From the IMG/VR virus record IMGVR_UViG_3300006793_000388, positions 1 to 20,310 of that record: DNA of 20,310 bases. One strand, 5' to 3'. Origin of the DNA: a virus. The notes under the pieces were generated by a model, which was given only the letters and a program-made list of their open reading frames with translations, was not told the DNA's origin and did no database searches. The stretch's first letter is position 1. Every line of letters begins with the position of its first letter. Shown one piece after another: positions 1-7,477 of the stretch. Both the position numbers and the translations under genes were made by a program.

Positions 1-2700
1 CACCCCTGCTAAATTAACATTATCAACGTGGTAGTAATTAGAATTTGAAGTGCCGTCATTGGTGTCAGAGTTTATATGTACGCCCGTACTGTCAATACTG
101 AAAGACGGCTGCTCTAATGTAGGAGACGCTGTGCCGTCAGCACAAGCAAACCTAATTTCGCCTTTAACTCGCCCATCAGTAACACCAGTACCGTCATCTT
201 TAATAGAAACACCGATGCGAGCGTAGTCTTTTTGCACCCCATATCTATTATCACCTTCAAAAACTAAAGCACCTAAAACGTCACCGTCATCACCTGCGTC
301 TCCACCGCCATCTCTTTTAAGGCGTATTTCAGGTAAGAAATTCCCGTCAGCAGTAGTAGATTTAACTTCGAGATTACCATTTATCGTGGTGTCACCAGTA
401 GTTAGAGTGTCACAGTCAACCGTACCTGTTACGTCTATGCCTGTAGGTGCAACTGTTAAAACTTTAGTATGGTTAGCTCCATTTTTCACCCACGTTTCGT
501 GCTGGGCTTTTTCAAAGTCCTCAGTAACATCTATTGTTCTAACCTCTGTCCACGCATACTTCGATTGACCAGAGCCAGAACCCGACTCATCATTCATACC
601 GTAATAATTTATTTGGCCTAGCCTTTCACCTACAGCGTCAGCGTGTAAGTTAATAAAATCTAAATCTGGAGATGGGTCAGTGCCGCTACCTGTAGTAGAT
701 ATTGCAACTGTATCTTTACACTCAACCGTACCTGTTACGTCTAAGCTAGAAGCTATATCTACACCTGAACCCGTAGCTTTTAAGGCATCAATGTGTCCGC
801 CGTTATTATTACCAACTCTTAAAATAACTTTTTCGTGCGTATCATCTCCAGCGTGTATTACTAGATTAGTAAGAGGTGAGCCAACACTGTCTGCTTCTGT
901 GTATATTAAGTGCTCGTCATTCTGTGGAGTGCTAGGGTCAGCAAGTTTTATTTTTGAACAAGCAACTGTACCTGTAGTTGTTGTAGATTCACCACCAGTT
1001 AAGTCAATGTAGTCAGCAGTTAGACCGTCAGAAGCGGCAACCGTACCTGTTACGTCTATGCCTGTAGCTGTGGTTTCTAGCGTGGCAGCCTCATCGTTCC
1101 CGTGAGAAATCTTAACTGAACCATCGTCTCCATTGTGGATAAATATCTTGTTTTTATTATTAGCGTTTTTCAGCTCAATGTTCGCGCCTCTAATTACAAG
1201 GTTGCCCGTTCCTACATCTTCAATTACGCTGTGTGAGCCGTTGTGATATATCTCTAAATCTGGAGTCGTAACATTGCCGAACTGTAGCTTGTCGTTATCG
1301 CCTAGCTTGACACCATCAGCAGTTACCGTACCTGTTACGTCTAAACTGCCTGAAATATCTACTCCAGACTGTTTAGTTTCTAACTTAACACCAGTGTTAG
1401 TGCCGCCACCCCAATGCAGAGCAGTTGAGCCACCCTCATTAGCCTGTATTAAAGTTACAGTAGCATTTCCGTTTTGAACTCTAAAATCATCTGCGGCTAT
1501 TCTTAAATTACCACTGCCTGTTTCAGCTATATAAGAGTCAGTTCCATTGAAGTGGAGTTTTAACTCGCTATTGTTCCCAAGCTCAATAAATTCACCGTTA
1601 CCTAACTTCACCTTATCAGCAGTAACCGTACCTGTTACGTCTATGCCGTTATTTGTAGTTTGTAACTTTAACCCCTCATTATCACCATTACGATGATAAA
1701 GCTCTGCCGTTGCATTATCCCAAGCTATTAAATTTGCGTTTGCATCATTTCTTAACGAGCCATTCTGCCCTTTAATTACAAGCGCGCCAGCGCCAGTCTG
1801 CTCAATAACACCGTTACCACCAGTAGCTTCATATATCTCCAACTTACCAGCGGATTCTCCGCCTAAAGTAATTCTTTCGTTATTACCTAGTGCTACACCA
1901 TCAGCAGTTACCGTACCTGTTACGTCTATGCCTGAATCACTAATTTCTAAACGTGAAAGACCATCGTCCACATTAACAAAGCGCATTTTAGTATCTGTAG
2001 TTGCGCCAAAAACATCTACATACCACGCGTTTGAATCATCAACATCTCTCTGGAAGTTTATTTGACCACCCTCACTAGCACCACCTGTAGGGTGTAATGT
2101 TAAGAGGTCAGCAGTAACTGTACCTGTTACGTCAATGCCTGTCTTAGAAACAGTTAAAGACTCTGTGCCGCCCGCAACAACTCTTACTTTGTCAGTTCCG
2201 TCATCATTAGACTGGATAAATAAACTGGTATTAAGACCATCTACGCTCGCATATATTTTGGCTTCGTCTGTACCCTCAGCACTGAATCTAATTTGATCAG
2301 CACAGATAGCCCCTGTAGAAGTAGTTGACTTACCACCAGTTAGGTCAATGTAGTCAGCAGTTAAACCGTCAGAAGCGGCAACCGTACCTGTTACGTTTAT
2401 GCCTGCGCCTGTCTCAGTTAATTTAGAGCTGTCTATCCATTTACTAGAAGCGTTGTCGTATTTAAGTAAAGAGCCGTCAGCAGGGCTAGTTAAATTAACA
2501 TCGAGCATTTCAGACAGCTCATTAGATGCCTGAACCTCAGTGTATTTAGCTAATCTATGACCACCTTTTGTAGAGCCATCGTGAACCCTAACCGTATCGT
2601 TAGTAGTATCGACAGTAAGCTCGCCCTCAGCACCAGTAAAGCCTGTGCCGTCATCGTGCTGCGCTTCTGTGCCTCGTCTTGATTTAATTTCTGTAGCCAT
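1..2700 (-). CDS. Tail fibre / receptor-binding-like protein with DVTGTV repeats (C-terminus beyond window)
   Basis: An open frame of exactly 900 codons starts at ATG 2700-2698 and reaches the left edge without a stop, so the C-terminus is missing. Residues 1 to about 52 (MATEIKSRRGTEAQ, then AEGELTVDTTNDTVRVHDG) resemble the N-terminal virion-attachment domain of the major tropism determinant family. The rest is a chain of 69-105 residue units, each carrying (D/N)VTGTV; eight copies begin near residues 102, 190, 259, 354, 454, 549, 654 and 756. Units contain phrases such as LEIYHNGS and KLHFNGTDSYI, as in trimeric beta-rich fibre shafts. It is the last structural gene seen, after the tail hub, which fits a host-recognition fibre at the tail tip. 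The adhesin tip or chaperone domain would lie outside the window. The fibre role is well supported; the receptor is unknown. Confidence 0.85.
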   Translation of the reverse strand, partial: MATEIKSRRGTEAQHDDGTGFTGAEGELTVDTTNDTVRVHDGSTKGGHRLAKYTEVQASNELSEMLDVNLTSPADGSLLKYDNASSKWIDSSKLTETGAGINVTGTVAASDGLTADYIDLTGGKSTTSTGAICADQIRFSAEGTDEAKIYASVDGLNTSLFIQSNDDGTDKVRVVAGGTESLTVSKTGIDVTGTVTADLLTLHPTGGASEGGQINFQRDVDDSNAWYVDVFGATTDTKMRFVNVDDGLSRLEISDSGIDVTGTVTADGVALGNNERITLGGESAGKLEIYEATGGNGVIEQTGAGALVIKGQNGSLRNDANANLIAWDNATAELYHRNGDNEGLKLQTTNNGIDVTGTVTADKVKLGNGEFIELGNNSELKLHFNGTDSYIAETGSGNLRIAADDFRVQNGNATVTLIQANEGGSTALHWGGGTNTGVKLETKQSGVDISGSLDVTGTVTADGVKLGDNDKLQFGNVTTPDLEIYHNGSHSVIEDVGTGNLVIRGANIELKNANNKNKIFIHNGDDGSVKISHGNDEAATLETTATGIDVTGTVAASDGLTADYIDLTGGESTTTTGTVACSKIKLADPSTPQNDEHLIYTEADSVGSPLTNLVIHAGDDTHEKVILRVGNNNGGHIDALKATGSGVDIASSLDVTGTVECKDTVAISTTGSGTDPSPDLDFINLHADAVGERLGQINYYGMNDESGSGSGQSKYAWTEVRTIDVTEDFEKAQHETWVKNGANHTKVLTVAPTGIDVTGTVDCDTLTTGDTTINGNLEVKSTTADGNFLPEIRLKRDGGGDAGDDGDVLGALVFEGDNRYGVQKDYARIGVSIKDDGTGVTDGRVKGEIRFACADGTASPTLEQPSFSIDSTGVHINSDTNDGTSNSNYYHVDNVNLAGV
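992..1064 (-). repeat. 73-bp near-identical repeat inside fibre gene, copy A
   Basis: This copy matches 2333-2405 at 70 of 73 positions by eye. Two of the three differences are synonymous leucine changes and one swaps Asp for Asn. It encodes DLTGG upstream-reading into ADYIDLTGG and the DVTGTVAASDGL motif. The two copies lie in the same reading frame and orientation. Confidence 0.85.
2333..2405 (-). repeat. 73-bp near-identical repeat inside fibre gene, copy B
   Basis: This is the partner of the copy at 992-1064, same strand and frame, about 1.34 kb away. It spans the first of the eight (D/N)VTGTV motifs in the protein. Such pairs can recombine to add or delete whole shaft units. Confidence 0.85.
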
Positions 2701-2728
2701 AGTCTTGCTCGTTTGTTAATTTTTTAAT

Positions 2729-3283
2729 TTAAGTTAAAACGCTGTAAGCCTGAACACCTGAAATTGCATTTTCATCTGCAACAGAGCAGGTAAGCCGAAA
2801 AAGGCCAACAGCATTAACTATTGACTCATCTACATCTAGGTAAATTTCATCTCCAGCTTGCAAGGTATAGTTATCGCTGTGTGTTTTTAGTTCGCCGTCA
2901 TCTGCGTTTTGCGATGCACCTAAATTTGTAACACTTGCTGAGCGCAACCTTTCCATCTGAACAGTAAACCTACTAGAAGTGTCTCCTACTTGCGAAAAAT
3001 TGTAACATTCCCAAGCAAGTTTATATTCCCCAGTAACTCTTATAATTATCTTTATAGCTGGCGACTTGCTCGCTAGTAACATAGCACTTGTTTCAGCAAT
3101 AATCACATTACCCGCAACAGGAGTTGTATCACACCCCTCTAGCGCAACGTGCTGTATTCTAGGCGCACCGGATGAACCCTCAGCAGTTGCAGTATCGTTA
3201 TCTTTTAACGCTTGCATAAGCTGTTGCGTTAAAGGCGCATCTACCGCCACCTCTGTATCTGATATTGCTCGATAAGTAGTCAT
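2729..3283 (-). CDS. Tail-associated structural protein, unknown function (184 aa)
   Basis: The start at 3283 has a strong Shine-Dalgarno site (GAGGAA, 4-5 bases upstream), and the gene begins 7 bases after the hub gene stops. The N-terminus (TYRAISDTEVAVDAPLTQQL, then MQALKDN) followed by GAPRIQ is a pattern I recognise from small proteins coded beside tail hubs and fibres in aquatic phages. The remainder looks beta-rich (VIIAETSAMLLAS; IKIIIRVTGEYKLAWECYNF) with no enzyme motif, signal peptide or membrane segment. Its place between hub and fibre suggests a tail-tip decoration or fibre-attachment protein; this is inferred from position only. Confidence 0.7.
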   Translation of the reverse strand: MTTYRAISDTEVAVDAPLTQQLMQALKDNDTATAEGSSGAPRIQHVALEGCDTTPVAGNVIIAETSAMLLASKSPAIKIIIRVTGEYKLAWECYNFSQVGDTSSRFTVQMERLRSASVTNLGASQNADDGELKTHSDNYTLQAGDEIYLDVDESIVNAVGLFRLTCSVADENAISGVQAYSVLT

Positions 3284-3290
3284 AATTTCC

Positions 3291-6200
3291 TCAAACTATT
3301 ACATACGGTTCTTGACCGCCTGACATTTTAGCTCCAACCGTTAATCTTAACTCTAAACCTGAACCAGCTGAAGTGTCAGTGCAGGTTACTATTTGACCGT
3401 TAAAGTAATTCTTATGGCTCGCATCTGCGTAATCACTGCCCGAAGCTGGATTGCTGGTAATTGTAACAGACGTTACGCTGCCACCACTAGCCGTAGCGGT
3501 GAGTGATAAGCCTGTACCCTGACTAGCAGTTACTTCTGAGCCTGATATTGTAGTGTCTCCATTTGCAAAGCCTGTACCAGCCGACAAGATTGAGGCAGAT
3601 ATAAATGGTCTGCTATCTGAATTAACTACCGAATCGGCTGAGATATAAGACTCAGTAGCCCTAACGCCTGTATATGGGTCTGCCTCTGTTCCAGTGCCGC
3701 CACCAGTTGAGTAAGCCGCAACGCCATTAGCTGTAACCTGACCCGTATTTACTGTACCGAATCGGAATTGTTTAGCCTTAATTAAGAACTGCTGATTCTT
3801 ACTATCAAACTTAGTCGATAGAACCTGCATCTCTGTTTGTATCTTTGGCGCACCATATATATCAGTTATGTGCCGAGTAGATAAGTAAAAATGGTCGCCT
3901 GTGGATAACTGGTCATAAGACGCATCTAGTTTAAAAGTACAGGTTATAGGGGTTTTCTTAAACCTATTTAAAAGTCTTTGGCTAATACTGGTAGCAGTTG
4001 AGGTATCTTTTACACCCCAGCCGTATATAACCTTGTTAGACTCCTTACCGTATTCAAATGGAGTTTCTGAGTCAGAGTCGATATTAACGTAAAGGTTTTT
4101 GAATGACTTGGGCTTATCTCTATCCTCTACTGAGTTTCTTTCATTGTAGTAGTAGTAAACGCGAGATACCCTGTCCTTATCTGCCTGTATGAGTTTATAA
4201 CTATCTTCAATAATATGATCGTCAGTAACCGTAACTATTCCAGTAGGGTCTACCTCTGGCGTTTCTGCCCTCATAACTATCTGAGAGCTAAGGTCGTCAT
4301 AAAAGAAATTAACACCAACCATACCGCCTAACTGCGATAGCTGTTTATTAACCTCTTTAGGCTCACTTAGAATAGTGTCGATTCTAAATGTAGATAACCA
4401 GTTATTTTTCTCATCAACCCAAGAATAAACACCACCTGTTGTATTATTACAGGCTTCGGCAGGTACGCCAGCTTGATTAACTAGCAACTCATAAGCAACA
4501 TCGTTAATGGTTACGCCTGTACCGCCACCATCGTATTGGCCGAAGGCTAGGCATTTTTGTACTGCGTCATCAGCATCGTGTGCAGAACTTGTTGTACCCC
4601 ACTCTTTTCGCTTAATAAACGCTATTGCTGCTGTATCAGCATCCCTACCAAACCTTATTATTTCTTCATTTATCCTTAAAAACCCTGAGGTTCCAAACTC
4701 GGATTGTATTTGAGATGCGCTTGCAGTTTGCTCATCTACTTTAACCTCAACAGCTTTTGATGATAAGCCTGTGCTTGACGTGCCGCCAGCAGATACAGTT
4801 AAATCAAACTTATTAGTAGAACTTATTGTTATGACAAAATCTTTATTGTCGATATTTGTAAGGCCAGTTTCTGATATGTAAACAATATCATTATCTGAGT
4901 AATTATGATGGTCGCTTACGCTGACCCTAGCTACACCATTGTGATCTACTACGTCTGTTATTTCTAGCGTTGTATCACTAGCTGCTAAATTAGTCGAAAG
5001 TGATGCGTTAGAAGGCACTGGTACTTTAGCTTTTAACTCATCAGCTAATGTCATCGGGTCTTTACACTTAATAGTTAATACATCGTTATCTAAAAACATA
5101 GAGTCTATAATGTATTTCTTTTTGCCGTCTTGCGCTTGAACAGAGCCATCGTAAGCAACATAACCGTCAAACACTTCAATCGTTCGACCAACGTAATGCG
5201 GATTTCTTGCTAGTAACTTCTCAAAGTAAGTACCCTGATCTGTCGTTATGTAGCTTCGACTGGCTGCGTAGTCATCTGCGCCTGTGTCCGTAGAAACAAA
5301 ATCCCTTAACTTAATAGTGACATTAGAGCGTAAAGATATTCCTTTAGTGGGGACTATCTCAGTAGGCGCACTAGAAACAGATATAAGAGCAGGGTGAGCG
5401 TATTGCTCGATACCTGATAATCTTTCACCCATCTCTTGAGTAAAAATATATTGTCTTTTACCTGAGCTATTTACCCTGTAAGCATCTAGTGCTTGGCAGG
5501 TTTCTCTAGTGTTAAAGCAGGGCAGCCCAGTAGAGTCAGCAGTACATTCGGAAGGAAAAGTATTGCTACCAAAGACATTATCACAAAAGTCTAAAGACAA
5601 CCTAACGTACTGCATAGGCGTTCTAGGCGATAACTTATGTGCGTTTTGAAATATGTTATTAAGAGTTTCTTCAGCGCCACTTGTGAAGTTGACTGTTTTT
5701 GTCATTCCCGTTAATGGCGGGTTATTCCTGTACGGGTGAACTGAGATTGCATCATTGTTATTATCTATACCCGCTTGCATTACATCAGTTATGCCGTCAT
5801 CAGCAGTCTCATTTATAGGAAAATTATATTTTTCTTTTAAATAGCCTTGTATGGCCCACCTATCGTGTCGGCTGAGTAGAGCGTCAAAGATTAACACCTC
5901 ATAAATTGTGCCGCTGCTATCTTCGCCGTCAAGATTTCTCATTAAATTAATAACAACATCGTTGTCTAATTTAATATCGCTTTCTAATAAGCCATAATTA
6001 TTATGGTTATTAACATCTACAGCCTGAAGTGGCGCTGCGCTAATAGAGTCAGCTAAAACTTCAAAAATTGCTGGTGAGTTTTCCGTAACGGTAACAGGGC
6101 TAACAATTTCTTGCGTGTTATCACTGCCATCTTGAAATATAAATCGAGACTCTATCTCATCTCTGTTCGTGGCAATAGGCTGACCTTCACCAGCCTCTTT

Positions 6201-6575
6201 CACGAAAGACCAATCTGACGCGCCATCTACAGAGTCACAAGACACTATTACATTATTAGGGCTACTAAGAAAACTACCTGTTTGGGTTAATGTGGCAGCT
6301 ACAAACATATGGAATCGAGTAGGAAAGTTATCTATATTCTCGCAACTTAAATAATCACCATTAAAGACTATTCTCTTATTTGCTAAGTCGTAAGTAGGCG
6401 CTTCAGATTCCGTATTCTGCTCAAAGACATATTTGTTTTGGCTTTTATCAACCCACTGATATACAGGTCGATCTTGTACAGGTACGCCATCACCGTCATT
6501 AGCGTTTGGGTCTGCACCGTCAAGCCATAACAGTAAGTTATCGTATAAATGATAAGGCGTAAAAAGCTGGCTCAT
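3291..6575 (-). CDS. Tail tip / hub protein with N-terminal lectin-like domain (1094 aa)
   Basis: This is a large tail-tip protein in the hub position (third after the tape measure). Residues about 10-252 look like a concanavalin/LamG-type jelly roll: LLLWLDGADPNA near the start and YEVLIFDALLSRHDRWAIQG at 225-244 are the usual opening and closing of such domains. From about 320 a hub-type region begins (MQYVRLSLDFC), with cysteines at 331, 344, 353 and 360 (CX12CX8CX6C) around CFNTRETC. Such four-cysteine clusters occur in siphophage tail-tip proteins, and lambda gpL binds an iron-sulfur cluster with four cysteines; cluster binding here is inferred. The C-terminal 150 residues are Gly/Ser/Thr-rich and beta-like. 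ATG overlaps the stop of the preceding gene (ATGA), implying coupled translation. The tail-tip assignment is firm; exact hub homology is not. Confidence 0.75.
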   Translation of the reverse strand: MSQLFTPYHLYDNLLLWLDGADPNANDGDGVPVQDRPVYQWVDKSQNKYVFEQNTESEAPTYDLANKRIVFNGDYLSCENIDNFPTRFHMFVAATLTQTGSFLSSPNNVIVSCDSVDGASDWSFVKEAGEGQPIATNRDEIESRFIFQDGSDNTQEIVSPVTVTENSPAIFEVLADSISAAPLQAVDVNNHNNYGLLESDIKLDNDVVINLMRNLDGEDSSGTIYEVLIFDALLSRHDRWAIQGYLKEKYNFPINETADDGITDVMQAGIDNNNDAISVHPYRNNPPLTGMTKTVNFTSGAEETLNNIFQNAHKLSPRTPMQYVRLSLDFCDNVFGSNTFPSECTADSTGLPCFNTRETCQALDAYRVNSSGKRQYIFTQEMGERLSGIEQYAHPALISVSSAPTEIVPTKGISLRSNVTIKLRDFVSTDTGADDYAASRSYITTDQGTYFEKLLARNPHYVGRTIEVFDGYVAYDGSVQAQDGKKKYIIDSMFLDNDVLTIKCKDPMTLADELKAKVPVPSNASLSTNLAASDTTLEITDVVDHNGVARVSVSDHHNYSDNDIVYISETGLTNIDNKDFVITISSTNKFDLTVSAGGTSSTGLSSKAVEVKVDEQTASASQIQSEFGTSGFLRINEEIIRFGRDADTAAIAFIKRKEWGTTSSAHDADDAVQKCLAFGQYDGGGTGVTINDVAYELLVNQAGVPAEACNNTTGGVYSWVDEKNNWLSTFRIDTILSEPKEVNKQLSQLGGMVGVNFFYDDLSSQIVMRAETPEVDPTGIVTVTDDHIIEDSYKLIQADKDRVSRVYYYYNERNSVEDRDKPKSFKNLYVNIDSDSETPFEYGKESNKVIYGWGVKDTSTATSISQRLLNRFKKTPITCTFKLDASYDQLSTGDHFYLSTRHITDIYGAPKIQTEMQVLSTKFDSKNQQFLIKAKQFRFGTVNTGQVTANGVAAYSTGGGTGTEADPYTGVRATESYISADSVVNSDSRPFISASILSAGTGFANGDTTISGSEVTASQGTGLSLTATASGGSVTSVTITSNPASGSDYADASHKNYFNGQIVTCTDTSAGSGLELRLTVGAKMSGGQEPYVIV

Positions 6576-7477
6576 TCAATATACCCAATGGCGTTAATGT
6601 TCCAGTTTAGTAAAGTAGGGGAGCTATATGAAGGCTGTCGCAAAGACCTATCTATTGTGCAGTAATAAAGTCTATTCCTGTCCTCTGCAATTAAGCTATC
6701 ACTTTCACCACTAACACCTTGCGTATACATAACAAAGAAAGGGAATCTAGGCATATAGTAGCCAAGATATTCAATCATTGAAAAAGCCTTTTGCTCACCA
6801 TTTATTCTGGTGTTAAAAGCTGCATCAGTCGTATCTTCTAAATCAGATTCTTCAAAGTTGTTAAGTTTTATATTTAACTTTTGCGGAACTTTCCTCGTAT
6901 CAGAGAGTAACGGATTACCTTTATTGTTACGTTTTATTGTTGTCTCATAAGGCGTAAAGTTAGGCGGGGTAAATGGCGCAGATACATTAATACCAGAAGT
7001 TACCCACATACCCGCCGACATAATTGATATGTAACTCTCAGTAGTCCAGCCGACAGTAGTGATTTTTAATTGTCCCACACTTTTGTTTGAATCAGTCCAC
7101 ATAGCACCGAATGGTTTGTATAAATTATCAGCAGGTTTGTAAGTGTTAGTATAAATGCTGCCAGCATCTTCAAAGTCAAGGGTTGTAGACTGTATATCAT
7201 CGTCATCGTAATGAATTGTAATACCTTGATCTTTAGTTAGGTTGTGACCATAAATAGCAAAACCATTCATAGCCAAACCAGTAGGAAATGTTATTAAAAT
7301 AACAGCCTGAGTAGAGTTAGCTATCTTAAATGTACTTCCAGCGTTTTCATCTATGCAATTCTCAAAGCCGTGACCAGTCGCAGGTTCTCCAGCCTGATAA
7401 ACTATTCTTGTTGTTCCGCTTCTCTTGCGCCAGTATTCGTGGTGCAATTCGTTTTCTACTAAAAGTGCTCCAGCCAT
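6572..7477 (-). CDS. Distal-tail-like protein (301 aa)
   Basis: The gene directly follows the tape measure (TAATG overlap of one base) and overlaps the hub gene by ATGA, the position of distal tail or minor tail proteins in siphophages. Residues about 30-150 resemble a galactose-binding/discoidin-like beta sandwich: NCIDENAGSTFKI, then ILITFPTGLAMNGFAIYGHNL, then ITIHYDDDDI. The C-terminal half (PPNFTPYETTIKRNNKGNPL onward, ending LNWNINAIGYIE) is a tail-ring type segment without enzyme motifs. Residues FSMIEYLGYYMPRFPFFVMY in the middle are strongly aromatic. The likely role is the ring joining the tail tube to the hub; no specific homologue could be confirmed. Confidence 0.7.
   Translation of the reverse strand: MAGALLVENELHHEYWRKRSGTTRIVYQAGEPATGHGFENCIDENAGSTFKIANSTQAVILITFPTGLAMNGFAIYGHNLTKDQGITIHYDDDDIQSTTLDFEDAGSIYTNTYKPADNLYKPFGAMWTDSNKSVGQLKITTVGWTTESYISIMSAGMWVTSGINVSAPFTPPNFTPYETTIKRNNKGNPLLSDTRKVPQKLNIKLNNFEESDLEDTTDAAFNTRINGEQKAFSMIEYLGYYMPRFPFFVMYTQGVSGESDSLIAEDRNRLYYCTIDRSLRQPSYSSPTLLNWNINAIGYIE

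Noticed and set aside
1-2700. CRISPR-like array because of regularly spaced short repeats
   Set aside because: The repeats are 18 bases, spaced 207-315 bases apart, all in one reading frame and coding the same peptide motif; there are no uniform spacers.
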